DNA of 64,000 bases, from NCBI GenBank assembly GCA_026636295.1, contig CP089460.1:620001-684000 (forward strand). Reading direction: 5' to 3'. Source of the stretch: Medakamo hakoo (Eukaryota > Chlorophyta > Trebouxiophyceae > Coccomyxaceae). The translations under genes were made by a program, and so were the position numbers. A model generated the notes under the pieces. The model was not told where the DNA came from. It did no database searches and saw only the letters and a list, made by a program, of their open reading frames with translations. This document shows positions 42,513-52,123 of this stretch, piece after piece; the stretch's first letter is position 1, and every line of letters begins with the position of its first letter.

Positions 42513-43274
42513 CTAAGGCAGCCGGCCCTCCAGCGCGGCCGTCGCCAAGGCTGCCGCAGGCGTGGGCGGCGGCCGTGGGCCAACAGCAGCAGCGGGCGAA
42601 GGGGCAGCAGCCGTCGCACCACCACCCCCAAGCACCCCGCCCGCGGGCGCGGCCAAGTTTGCTGCGGCCGTCGCGGCGGCCGCCGCTGCGGTGTGCAGGC
42701 GCGCCGCCCACGCCCGGCGCCGCTGTCCGCGTGGGTCCAAGGCTCCACGCGCAGAGGCTGGCAGGTCACCGCCCGCGCCACCGCCGCCGAGCAGGCCGTC
42801 CACGGCCGCGTTGAGCCGCTCCACCCGCCCGGCGAGCGCCGCGGCCAGGTCGCCCGGCGCGGCGGTGGACGGGTCCAGACCCGCGCCTTCGGCCGCCGCT
42901 TCCACGGCTTTCACAGCTGCCGCTTCCTGGTCCGGCAAGCGCCTGGACGACAGCAGCCCCGGCAACACAGCGGCCGCCGTGCCCGGGTCCAGCCCGCTGC
43001 CTACTGCTGGGTGTGCTCCATACGCCCGGGCCAGGGGCCGCACGCGCGCCCGCAGCCCGGCCGCCGCGGCTGCTGCTACGGCCAGCTTGTCCAGGACAAC
43101 GGGCCAGGTCAGGGCGTCCGGCCGGTGGGCGAGCACGGTGGCGAGCTCTTCGAGCGAGCGGCGCAGTTCGGCCGCGCGGGCGGCCGTGTCGGCGAGCGCC
43201 ATTTCGCCCGGGGCCGAGCCGGTCAAGAGGCGGGTGAAGGCGGCGGCATCTTGCTGTTGAGGCGGAGCGGCCAT
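42513..43274 (-). CDS. MED8: Mediator complex subunit 8
   Basis: Predicted head-module subunit of the Mediator coactivator of RNA polymerase II. A single exon gives 253 residues. The N-terminal helical domain fits MED8: ARAAELRRSLEELATVLAHRPDALTWPVVLDKLAVAAAAA, where 'LTWP.VLD.FA.LS.QL' is the family hallmark. Then comes LRARVRPLARAY, and VLPGLLSSRRLPDQEAAAVKAVE is equivalent to 'P..LRTK..PEVE'. A second helical segment and an Ala/Pro-rich C-terminus follow. Identity rests mainly on the LTWP block and its spacing, so other helical Mediator subunits are possible but less likely. The start is head-to-head with PDI, 159 bp away; the stop is convergent with argininosuccinate lyase. Confidence 0.68.
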   Translation of the reverse strand: MAAPPQQQDAAAFTRLLTGSAPGEMALADTAARAAELRRSLEELATVLAHRPDALTWPVVLDKLAVAAAAAAGLRARVRPLARAYGAHPAVGSGLDPGTAAAVLPGLLSSRRLPDQEAAAVKAVEAAAEGAGLDPSTAAPGDLAAALAGRVERLNAAVDGLLGGGGAGGDLPASARGALDPRGQRRRAWAARLHTAAAAAATAAANLAAPAGGVLGGGGATAAAPSPAAAVGPRPPPTPAAALATAALEGRLP

Positions 43275-43433
43275 GGCTGCTCTCGGGCCAGCGCTTATTC
43301 GCGGGCGCGGGCCGCGGGACGAGAGCGCTTTCGCTCCCCGTTTCCAACGAATGCGTTTTCTGCTGCCTTCACTTTCACCTTTGGACTGAGGAGGCGGAAA
43401 CGCGCGCTTCTCGCTCAAACAAAAAACAAAACC

Positions 43434-45594
43434 ATGGCCCCCCGCCGTACGCTGCTGGCCCTCGCCCTCGTGGCGCTGTGCTTGACCGCTGGCGTTCACG
43501 GCGCCAAGAAAGCCGAAAAGAAGGCTAAGGCTGGCAAGGAAAATGTCCTGACGGGTGCGTTTTTCGTCGATCGGTCTTTCGTTCGGGTGTCCACCGCGCC
43601 TCCGAGCAGAAGCTGCGCGCGTTGCGCGCGCCGCGTTCCGCGCCTTTCCGCCCTTCCTTTCCGCCATGCCTCTCCCCACCCTGTGTGAGGATGCCCGCGC
43701 CACTCACTGAGAGCGGTTGTCGCTCTCCATGCGTTGTTTGATGCCGGCCCTCACGGCCCAGACGACGCAGCACATGAGTTTGTTTGCTCTATCGCCGACC
43801 GTCTCCGCGCTTCCTCGCGGTCGCGCCGCCGTCCGGGTCACGCCCCACCGTCCTCCTCGCCCAGAGGTCGCTCGAAGGCGATGCCTACCCGTTCGAAGCG
43901 AGAAACCGCTTTCATCCGGGCCGGATGGCAGCCCGCCGACGCGTTCCGTCGAACGCGCTCGTTTTTTAAACGCGCGCTCGCCCACCCCTTTTCCGGCCGT
44001 CTCTCACGCCTGCGCGCCCAACCCCCTTCCCCAACCATCACAGCCGTCGGCGCCGCCGAGCTGGACAAGATCATCACCAAGAACGACTTTGTCCTGGTCG
44101 AGTTCTACGCGGTGCGTCGGCGTTTTGGGAGGACGGGTTGCGCGCGAGCGCGCTCGAAAAAAACTCGGCACCCCGCCACTCACACTCTCCCCGCCCTTTC
44201 AAACACTCCAGCCGTGGTGCGGCCACTGCAAGAACCTGGAGCCGGAGTACGAGGCCGCCGCCACCACGCTGGTCGGCCAGAAGTCGCCCATCAAGCTGGT
44301 CAAGGTCGACGCGACGCTGGACGACAACAAGGCGCTCGCTGAAAAGTACCAGGTGCGCGGCTTCCCGACCCTGAAGATTTTCCGGGACGGTTCCACCGAC
44401 GCGCCGGCCGACTACAAGGGCCCGCGCGACGCGGCCGGCATCGTGTCCTACCTGGAGAAGGTGTCCGGCCCGCCGTCCACGGAGCTGAAGTCGGTCGACG
44501 ACGTGAAAGAGTTCAAGGAAGGCAAGGAAGTCGCGCTGGTCGGCGTCTTCCCGTCGGCGTCCTCCAAAGAATTCAAGGCGTTTGAGGCCGCGGCCAAAGC
44601 CCTGCGCGAAGACCACGCCTTTGCGCACGTCTTTGTCAAGAAGGGTGCCGCGTCCCTGGCCGAGCTGAAGGGCGCCGCGGCCGGCGTGGTGATGTTCAAG
44701 ACGTACGACGCGCCGGCTGTGGTCGCCGACGTCGACCTGGCCGGTGCCGCGTCCACCGCGGGCCCGGCCCTGCAGGCCTGGATTGGCACCGCCGCGACGC
44801 CCGCCCTGGTCGAGCTGGACCAGACGCCGCGCAACCGCCGTGCGCTGGACGCCATCTTCAAGGCCGACACGCCCAAGCTGCTGGGCTTCATCCCCAAGGG
44901 CCACAAGCAGGAGGCCGCGTTCCGCAAGGCGCTGACGGAGCTGGCTGACGCGGCGAAGTCCATCGCGAAAGACGCCAAGGGCGCGTACGACGTCATCGCC
45001 GTCGACCCGGCCGCCAACGCGGGCGCCGTCCAGTTCTTTGGCCTGGCCACGGACGGGTCGGACCTGCCGGCGGTCGCGGTGCACGCCCCCAAAAACAACG
45101 CCAAGTTCATCAAGGCCAAGGCCAAGGCGGCCGACATCAAGGCCTTCCTGGCGTCCTACCACGCGGGCAAGCTGACGCCGCACGTCAAGTCGGAGGCGCC
45201 GCCCAAGAAGAACGACGGCCCGGTCAAGATCGTGACGGCCAAGACGTACGAGTCCATCGTGGCCAAGGGCAAGACGACGCTGCTGGAGGTGTACGCTCCC
45301 TGGTGCGGCCACTGCAAGTCGCTGGCGCCGGTGTACGAAAAGGTCGGCGCCGCGTTCAAGGGCGACAAGAACGTGGTCATCGCCAAGTTCGACGGCACGG
45401 CCAACGACCTGCCGCCGTCGGCGGGCCTGGAGGTGAAGGGCTTCCCCACCATCGCGCTCATCACGCCCGACGGCAAGGTCATCCCGTACACGGGCGAGCG
45501 GTCCGAGGAGGCCATGGTCGCCTTTGTCAAGTCGGGCGGCAAGCCCGCCAAGGCGGCCGAGTCCGAGGAGGAGCCGGCCAAGGACGAGCTGTGA
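43434..45594 (+). CDS. PDI: Protein disulfide isomerase, ER lumen (a-b-b'-a', KDEL)
   Basis: Oxidoreductase that forms and rearranges disulfides in ER clients. Exons 43434-43554, 44044-44111 and 44212-45594 (phases 1, 0) give 523 residues. Exon 1 is a signal peptide (RRTLLALALVALCLTAGVHG) plus a lysine-rich linker. The first thioredoxin domain's active site is split by the second intron: FYA in exon 2, then PWCGHC (cysteines about 66 and 69) in exon 3. Two redox-inactive b domains follow (about 170-370). A second active site, YAPWCGHCKSLAPVYE (cysteines about 428 and 431), precedes an acidic tail and the retrieval signal KDEL. Length is normal for classical PDI. The 489-bp first intron is the longest seen in this part of the window. 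Confidence 0.96.
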
Positions 45595-46073
45595 GGCGGT
45601 GTGTGGCGCGGCGCAGGCGCGTGAGGGGGCAACCGCGTGGTCGGTCCGCGGACGCACTCGTCACAAGGAAAACGAAATGAGTTTTTTTCCATCTACGGAG
45701 AGCGGGAGGGTTGTGTGTGTGGTCGGGGGTGCTGCTGTGTTTTTCGCGCGCACGCGTCTCTTTTTTTTTCATACCTGTGTGGGGAGAGAGAGAGAGAGAG
45801 GGGGGCGAGTGGGAGGGACAGGGCTTTGCGCCCTGTCCGCCCCGGGCCCGCCACAGTGTCTTTTCCCCATGTTATTCCGTCGACAAATCAATGAGATCTA
45901 CAACCAGCGGTGGTGGCGCGGGGCGCAGCCCCGCGACCCTCCCAACCCCTCCGTCCCGCCCCCCTCTCCCTTTCTCCCGTCTACCCGCTACTCTTTCCTC
46001 TCCTCACACCACACCGTGCCGCACTGCTGGAAAAAGATGACAGCACAGCGGCAGTCCTGCCTCCCTCTCCCTC
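45595..46073. other. Convergent intergenic region, no gene seen
   Basis: These 479 bases lie between the PDI and Hv1 stops. They include a TG-rich tract (about 45711-45725), T-runs, a (GA)n tract (about 45786-45801) and C-rich sequence. No frame resembles a known family and no RNA gene is apparent. Both 3' UTRs are probably here. Confidence 0.6.
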
Positions 46074-46961
46074 TCACGCCCGCCCGTTGCCGCGCCTGGT
46101 GGTTGCTGCGCCGGCCCCACCACGCCCGCCACCACCACCACCACCACCCCCTTTCCCGGTCCGCCTCCTGCGGCTCTCCACTTCGCGCGCCTGGGCCACC
46201 GCCGCCGCCGCGGCCAGGCGCCACACAATCCTGCACGCGCGCGCCCGGGCGCCGCGCTGCTGGAAGTGCGCTTCCTGCATCGACAGCTCGACGAGCGCGT
46301 GGCCCACGCGCGCGAGCCGCAGGATGATCAGCCCCAGGTTGGCCGTCACGGCCGCGGACCCGTGGAGGGCGACCTCCAGTCCCAGAGCCAGGACGACCAG
46401 GCTCGAATCCAGCCAGTGCTGCCACTCCCGGAAGAAGTGGGCCGGGCCCAGGACGAGGACGCGGAACAGCCACTCCGCGTTCAGCGCAACCAGGAGTGTC
46501 AGCGTCGTGATGTGCAGGCCTTCCGCCGCAGCGGCCGCCGCGGGCGGGCGCTCCCTGCAGGCTTCCAGCTCAGGGTGTGCGCCGGACAGGGCGACTTCGG
46601 CCAGGACGACGGCCAGGTCGGCGACGACGAGGGCGATGACGCCCCACCGCCAGGGCCGGGATTCGACGGCGCGGGCGGCGGACGCGCGGGCGGCGGCCGG
46701 CGCCGCCCAGCACGTGCCGGCTGCTGCAGCGGCCGCGTCTTCGGCGGCTAAGACGGCGGCTGACGAGGACCGGGAGAGGGGCGGTGGAGCGGCCTTGGCG
46801 GCGGTGCCGCCGCCTCTCCAGGATGGTGGGGAGGTTGGAGCAGAGGGCCCGCGCGCGCGTGCCGCAGCGTGGCCGCCGCCGCCGGCTTCGACGTCCATTG
46901 CCAGGCACGCATCGTCGGGTGTGAGACCTGCAGGCCCACCTGCCTGGCGCCTGGCTGGCAT
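46074..46961 (-). CDS. Voltage-gated proton channel (Hv1/HVCN1-like)
   Basis: Four-helix voltage-sensor-only proton channel; single exon, 295 residues from the ATG at 46961 (274 from 46898). S1 (about residues 100-122) is WGVIALVVADLAVVLAEVAL and keeps the selectivity aspartate of 'VVLDALLVLAEL'. S2 is HITTLTLLVALNAEWLFRVLVLGP with the conserved glutamate. S3 begins FREWQHWLDSSLVVLALGLEV with the conserved aspartate. S4 is LIILRLARVGHALVEL. Normal Hv1 S4 reads R-x-W-R-x-x-R; here the tryptophan is alanine and the third arginine is histidine. The C-terminus is a short coiled-coil-like helix (AREVESRRRR) and a Gly-rich tail. Hv1 in algae works in pH homeostasis and calcification or membrane-potential control; gating here may differ. 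The start is head-to-head with a PAP2 phosphatase, 212 bp away. Confidence 0.82.
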   Translation of the reverse strand: MPARRQAGGPAGLTPDDACLAMDVEAGGGGHAAARARGPSAPTSPPSWRGGGTAAKAAPPPLSRSSSAAVLAAEDAAAAAAGTCWAAPAAARASAARAVESRPWRWGVIALVVADLAVVLAEVALSGAHPELEACRERPPAAAAAAEGLHITTLTLLVALNAEWLFRVLVLGPAHFFREWQHWLDSSLVVLALGLEVALHGSAAVTANLGLIILRLARVGHALVELSMQEAHFQQRGARARACRIVWRLAAAAAVAQAREVESRRRRTGKGGGGGGGGGRGGAGAATTRRGNGRA

Positions 46962-47173
46962 TGATGCAGGTTGTGCTGTGCCCCCCCTCCCGCGCGGCGG
47001 CGAACGGAAAGAGAGAGCCCGTCTGTGGAGTGAGCGCACCCGCGCTCACTCGCCATCATACATTCCTCGCCCGCGCTTGAATGCATTCGTTTGGCATCGC
47101 CCGCCGCAACTCCAAGGCGGACCTGGGCGGGGCCTCGGGCAGCGGGTGGCCCCAACCAGCGCCTTTATCTGCC

Positions 47174-48287
47174 ATGGCCCCGAGGAGCGGCCGGCGCATG
47201 CCCATCGCGGACGCGCCCTGGAGCGCGATTGTTCGGTGAGCGCGGCGCGCGGCGCGCCGGCGGCGACCCACCCCTGCAGGCTCCCATCCCCTGTCCCCCC
47301 CGTGCCGAACACGCTCTCACGCCCCGCGCCCCTCCCCCGTTTCCACGCCAGGCACCACCTGGCCGACTACGTCGCCGTCGGCGCGCTCGCGGCCATCGCC
47401 ATCCTCACCGAACACGCGTCCCCCTTCATCCGCCCCATCTACGCCGGCCGCGACGGCCGCGCCGACGAAGAGCTGTGGCGCTACTCCTACCCGCTCGTGC
47501 CGCGGGCGTCCCAGCGCGTGCCCGCCTGGGCGGTGCCGGTCATTGCGACCGCCGTCCCGCTGACGGCGCTGCTGCTGCACGCCGGCTTCGTCGGCTGCTC
47601 CCGCATGGAGCTGCACGCGTCGCTGCTCTCGCTCTTCGGCGCCGTCTTTGCGACGGGCGCGGCGACCAACACGCTCAAAGTGAGGCCAGGCCCCCACCCA
47701 GGCGCGGCGCTCCTCCCGCGCCTCCCGCGCCTCCCGCGCCTCCGCCCTCTCACCCGTCCCACGCCCCCCTCCCGTCTCACGCGCAGATCAGCGTGGGCCG
47801 TCCGCGGCCCAATTTCTTCGCGCGGTGCTGGCCAAACGGCGAAGCGCCGGCCTTTGACGCCCGCGGCATTGCCATCTGCGCGCCCAACGCCATCAACCCG
47901 CTGGAGGGCCGGAAGAGTTTTCCGTCCGGGCACACGTCGTGGAGTTCGTCTGGGCTGGGGTGGTCATCTTTCTGGTTGGCCGGCAAGCTCAGGGTTTGGG
48001 ATGCAAACGCGGCCGGCCATCCCTGGCGCCTCACCGTGTCCGCCCTGCCCATTTGCGTCGCAGTCTTCGTCGCAGTCACGCGGTGGCAGGATAATTGGCA
48101 CCACGTGGAAGATTTGGCGTGCGGCATGGCGTTGGGACTGCTCCTGTCGTACCTTTTTTACCGCCAAGCGTTCCCGTGCTTTGCGAGCGCGCGCGCGGGC
48201 GAGCCGTACGCGGCCGGCGGCGGGGGTGGCGCCGGCGCCGGGGACGACACCGCGGCCCCCCTGGGCGTTGCGGACCCTGGTGTGTGA
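47174..48287 (+). CDS. PAP2-type lipid phosphate phosphatase
   Basis: Membrane phosphatase of the LPP/DPP1 family acting on phosphatidate, lysophosphatidate or diacylglycerol pyrophosphate. Exons 47174-47235, 47352-47679 and 47787-48287 (phases 2, 0) give 296 residues with about six membrane helices. All three PAP2 catalytic motifs are present: K-x6-R-P (LKISVGRPRPNF, created by the second splice), PSGH (GRKSFPSGHTSWSS) and R-x5-H-x3-D (VTRWQDNWHHVEDL). The second and third carry the nucleophile and acid histidines. N-terminal YVAVGALAAIAIL and EELWRYSYPLV match plant and yeast LPPs. The Gly/Ala-rich C-terminal tail is lineage-specific. The stop is only 64 bp from the convergent PRP31 stop. 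Confidence 0.93.
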
Positions 48288-48351
48288 GGCGACTGCCCGC
48301 AGGATGGAAGAAAAGACGCGTAAAAAGGCCTCGGTAACAACACACTCCTCC

Positions 48352-49965
48352 CTACTTCTGACCCGGCACAACGGACCGAAAACCGCTCGACTCGGAAAAG
48401 TAAGACGCGGCGCCGGCTTCGCCCACCCGCCCGCTGCCGCTCGCACCACCAGGCGCCGCCGCCGCCGCAGCCGCCGCCGCCGCAGCAGGATCCGTGAGCT
48501 CGATGCCTTGCACAGGCGTGAAAGCCAGCGACGACGCCAGCCCGCTCACGCCCGCGAGCCCGCCCGACGCAGGCCCCAGGCGCCGCTGAAACTTTTTCTG
48601 CTGTTTGGCCGACAGGCGCACGCCCTGGGACCGGGCCGCCAGGCGCAGCTTGCCCGCGCCCGTGCCACCGCCGCCCAGCGTCCCCAACCCCACCACGTCG
48701 TCGTCCGCGTACACTTCCTCTTCCGGCACGCCGAACGCCGACCGGTTGGCGGCCGCGCGCACGTCGGTCAGGCCGTACCGCTCCTTCTCCTTGCGCGCGC
48801 GCCGGCCGCCGCGCCGCTTCTTGGGCGCCGCGTCCGGGGCGGGCAGGACGAGCTTGGTCTTGGCGGGCGGCGGTTCCTGCCACTTTTCGATCTTGGCCGC
48901 CATGGCCGCCCGCATCGCCTCGCCCGCCGCGCCGGCCGGGTCGTGGCCGTACGCGTCCACCCGCGCCAGCAGCGCCGCCTTGGCGCCCACCAGCTTGGCC
49001 GCCTTGGCGCGCAGGGCGGGCGGGCAGCCTTGCACCAGCGGCGACCCGTACACAAAGCCCTGGCGCCGGCCGACGGACGCGGCGGACCGGCCGGCCAGGG
49101 CCTTGGCCGTCTGGCCGAGCACCTGGACGGTCGAGCCGGGCAGGCGGGACAGGGGGCCCAGCCCGCCCGCCACGCCCATCAGTTGGGCCGCCACGGCCGT
49201 GCCGACGGCGGCGGACAGGTTCGGCGCCACCCGGCCCATCTCCCGCTGGACGAGCGAGCCGATGGCGGCTTTCGCGGCGTCCAGGCGGAGGATGAGGTCG
49301 CAGGCTTGGCCGACGCGCGCGGCCGCGTCGGCCGGCAGGACCTCGCCCGCGGTCGTGGACGCCGTGACCACCACCACCATGACGGTGGCTTGGGGCAGGA
49401 TGCCCTCCAAATCCACGGCCGCCGGGTCGGGCGCGTTGCCCAGGCGGGCGACGACGCGGGCGTAATCGACGGGGTGCTTGACCAGCGACGCGAGCTCGGG
49501 AAACTTGGGCGCGTAGTGGTGGCGGGCAAAGGCCGCGGCCGCTTCGATGTCGGAGTCGATGTCAACGGCCAGCGCGTTGCACGCGACGAGGAGGCGGTAC
49601 GTGGCGTCGCCGGCGGCGAGCGGGTCGTCGTCGTCGTGTGTGGAGGCCGGCGGTTGGGGCGCGGGTCCCACGGTCGTCGCCGCGGCGCGCGCGTCGGTCG
49701 TCGTCGGCCCGGCCTCCAACGCCGCGTGCACCTGGGCCATGATGGTCTGGTACCGCTCACTGGCCTCTAGGCCTGCGACACTCGCCAGGTCGTCCGTGGG
49801 TTTAAAGGCGCCCGCCAGCGGGCCGGCCAAGGCGGCGGCGTCGGTGTCCATTGCGTCGCCGCCGCCGTCGCTGTCGGCCGCGCCTGGCTGCTGCTGCCCA
49901 TCGGCCGGCACGTCGTCGTCCAGGTCGTCCAGATCGGCCAGGAAGGATTCGGCGAGCGTGGCCAT
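48352..49965 (-). CDS. PRP31: U4/U6 snRNP protein PRP31
   Basis: Spliceosomal protein that bridges U4 snRNA/15.5K and U6 in the tri-snRNP. A single exon gives 537 residues. The acidic N-terminus (MATLAESFLADLDDLDDD) matches PRP31. It is followed by the NOSIC helical region (about 100-210; HHYAPKFPELASLVKHPVDYARVVARLGN) and the Nop domain (about 215-330; GRVAPNLSAAVGTAVAAQLMGVAGGL, then GFVYGSPLVQGCPP, then KAAKLVGAKAALLARVDAYG). After this come the basic KKRRGGRRARKEKERYGLTDVR segment and the C-terminal hallmark FTPVQGIELTDP, close to human PRPF31. It is intronless in a genome where many genes have introns. The start is head-to-head with the GPC acyltransferase gene, 108 bp away. Confidence 0.95.
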   Translation of the reverse strand: MATLAESFLADLDDLDDDVPADGQQQPGAADSDGGGDAMDTDAAALAGPLAGAFKPTDDLASVAGLEASERYQTIMAQVHAALEAGPTTTDARAAATTVGPAPQPPASTHDDDDPLAAGDATYRLLVACNALAVDIDSDIEAAAAFARHHYAPKFPELASLVKHPVDYARVVARLGNAPDPAAVDLEGILPQATVMVVVVTASTTAGEVLPADAAARVGQACDLILRLDAAKAAIGSLVQREMGRVAPNLSAAVGTAVAAQLMGVAGGLGPLSRLPGSTVQVLGQTAKALAGRSAASVGRRQGFVYGSPLVQGCPPALRAKAAKLVGAKAALLARVDAYGHDPAGAAGEAMRAAMAAKIEKWQEPPPAKTKLVLPAPDAAPKKRRGGRRARKEKERYGLTDVRAAANRSAFGVPEEEVYADDDVVGLGTLGGGGTGAGKLRLAARSQGVRLSAKQQKKFQRRLGPASGGLAGVSGLASSLAFTPVQGIELTDPAAAAAAAAAAAPGGASGSGRVGEAGAASYFSESSGFRSVVPGQK

Positions 49966-50073
49966 TGTGTGCTAGCGTTTCCGGCCGTTGTCCTTCCTTT
50001 TCTTTTTTTTCTGCTGCTCGCCAGCGGAAACACCGCTCTGGCGAGGCAGAGAGCCAAAAAAAAAAAGAAACGA

Positions 50074-51771
50074 ATGCGCCGCCCGCTCTTCGGCGGCGCC
50101 AAGCCGCCCGGCCTGGCCGAGCTGGCCAGCGATGACGGGTCGACGCCCGTGCTGACTAGCGCATCGCCCTTTGCTGACGCGGCGGCGGCGGCGGCCGCGG
50201 CGAGCGGGCTTGGTGGCGCACACACCGGCAGCAACCCGCACGCTGCCACCAACCAGGCCGGCGGGCGTGGCACCGACAGCCAGGCCAACCACCCACGGCC
50301 CAACCTGGCCCGCGCCCTGTCCAACATCGCGTCCGCGGCCGTGGCAGACCTCAGCTACCTCGCCGACCCGGCGGCTGCCGTGGAGGAGGGGGATGAAGCG
50401 GCCGGCGGGCTGGACCCGACGAGTCCGCGGGCGGCCGCGGCCGCGTTTGCGCCGCTGCAAGCGGCGGCCACGGCGCCGGCCGCGCCACCCCCGCCCCCGC
50501 CTCCCCCATCAAAGCGTCCTACCCCGCCCAAAAATTCGTGTTCACGCTGAGCTTGCTCGTCATTTCTCTGCAGGCGTTCTGGCTGGGCGCCGCGCCGATG
50601 ACGGTGTTCCAGCTGTACACCGTCGAAGCGCTGGTCCTGCTGCCCTTTCGGTTTTTCACGTACCGGGCCAAAAAAGCGCACTACTACTTGCTGGACCTGG
50701 TGAGTGGAGGAGAGGGAGAACCGGCAGGTTGGTTGGGGGCCTGCTCCCTCCACCTCTCCACGATCTGACGCACTCGTTCCCTGTCCCCCCTCGATTCCCC
50801 AGTGCTACGTCGCCAACGGCGTGACGCTCTACTCGCTGTGGGTCGCGCCGGCGTCCTTGGTCGCGCGCCACGCGGCGTTCGCGTTCGGCGCCGGGCCGCT
50901 GCTGTGGGCGATCCTCGCGTTCCGCAATGCGGCCGTGCTGCACGACCCGGACAAGATGACGTCGCTCTGGTTGCACGCGGGCCCGGCGCTGGTGGTGTGG
51001 GCGGCCAGGTGGCGCCCAGGGCCCTTGGCGGGCATGGCGCCGACCAGCGCTGCGGCGGCTGCGGCCCGTGCCGCCGCGGCGCGTGTGGGCCTGGGCGGCG
51101 GCCTGGGCGGGTTCACGGGCCGCGCCAGCCCCGTCGCGTCGACGTGGTGGGAGCGCGCCGCGGCCCGCGGCGCTGGGCCTGCCGCGCTGCTTTCCGGCGC
51201 CCACCTGCCGCCGGGCTGGGATGCCGCGACCCCGGCGCAACTCTTGCGTGCTGCCGCGCCCGTCTACTTCGCGTGGGCCCTGAGCTACTACGCATACCTC
51301 TTTGTCTTTGCGGCCAAGAAGATCCGCGACCGGAAGTATGAGACTCTGTACGGTTACTTGACGCGCAAGGAAACGGTCCGTTGTCCTGTGTGTGTGTGTG
51401 TGTGTGTGTTGCCTTGGTCGGGCCGACGGGCGGCCGCCGTCCCGCGCTTGCTCCGCTCACTCTCCTCCTCTCCGCTCACTCTCCTCCCCACCACCCGCCG
51501 TCAACGACAGGGCGCCGTCACCCGCGCCGTGGCCCGCTACCCTCCTCAGTACCGGCCACTGGCGTTCATGGGCTTCCACGCCCTGTCCACGGCGGCCGTC
51601 ATCGCCCTGTCCGCCGCGCTGTGGCACTCGTACGCCCTGCACACGGGCGCCATCGTCGCCGCGATCGCGTTGTCGGGCTACAATGGGGCGAGCTTTTATG
51701 AGTACCTCATCAAAAAGGCCGCCAAAGCGGGACGAGAAGCGGGCGTGCGTGAGGGTGGGAAGGTCGCGTGA
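50074..51771 (+). CDS. GPC1: Glycerophosphocholine acyltransferase (GPC1/GPCAT), N-terminus unresolved
   Basis: Multi-pass ER enzyme that acylates glycerophosphocholine with acyl-CoA to make lysophosphatidylcholine. The conserved domain is clear. Exon up to 50699 ends QLYTVEALVLLPFRFFTYRAKK, AHYYLLDL. Exon 50803-51375 starts CYVANGVTLYSLWV and has GPLLWAILAFRNAAVLHDPDKMTSLWLH, the family signature. Exon 51511-51771 ends with SGYNGASFYEYL. About eight hydrophobic helices are present. The N-terminal Ala/Pro-rich frame from the ATG at 50074 stays open to 50550. The conserved domain before 50699 reads in another frame (KASYPAQKFVFTLSLLVIS), so an unrecognised intron or a shift lies at about 50400-50520. 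The true start is therefore uncertain. Intron 2 contains a (TG)n tract. Confidence 0.8.
51387..51410. repeat. (TG)n tract inside GPC1 intron
   Basis: Twelve TG units, ten bases downstream of the GTCCGT 5' splice site of the last intron of the GPC acyltransferase gene. Confidence 0.93.
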
Positions 51772-52123
51772 GTGCGCCGCCGTGCGTGATGGCATGGCAA
51801 AGGCCGCGTGAGCGGGGGTGGTTTTGGCAGGGGTGGTTGGGGGTTTGGCTGTACCAAAAAAAGAGAAAAAACGCGTGCCCGCGTTTTCTCATTGTAAGAA
51901 TGACTATTGCATGAAACATTGGGCGAGCGCGTGGCGTGCACCGAGTAAAAGCGGGGGCAAGGAAAGGCGGGGCGTCGTCCATGCACAGTGTCTCATGACG
52001 GGAGCGAGCGCGGGTCCATTCTCACTCGGTCGTTTTTGGCATCGGCCTCGCAGAAATCCCCTCTCGCGGCCGCGCCCCCCTCTCTCCCGCCACGCCCTCT
52101 TCCACCTCTCCCATCGCGCACCA
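51772..52123 (+). other. Tandem intergenic region, no gene seen
   Basis: These 352 bases lie between the GPC1 stop and the citrate synthase start, both on the plus strand. They contain a T/A-richer 3'-UTR-like part (51850-51920) and a C-rich stretch directly before the start codon. No frame or RNA motif is recognised. Confidence 0.55.

Noticed and set aside
45910-49770. A 1,286-codon open frame on the plus strand
   Set aside because: It runs antisense through Hv1, across the PAP2 gene and antisense through PRP31 in frames unrelated to their products. The translation is a patchwork of low complexity and loses to the recognised genes.
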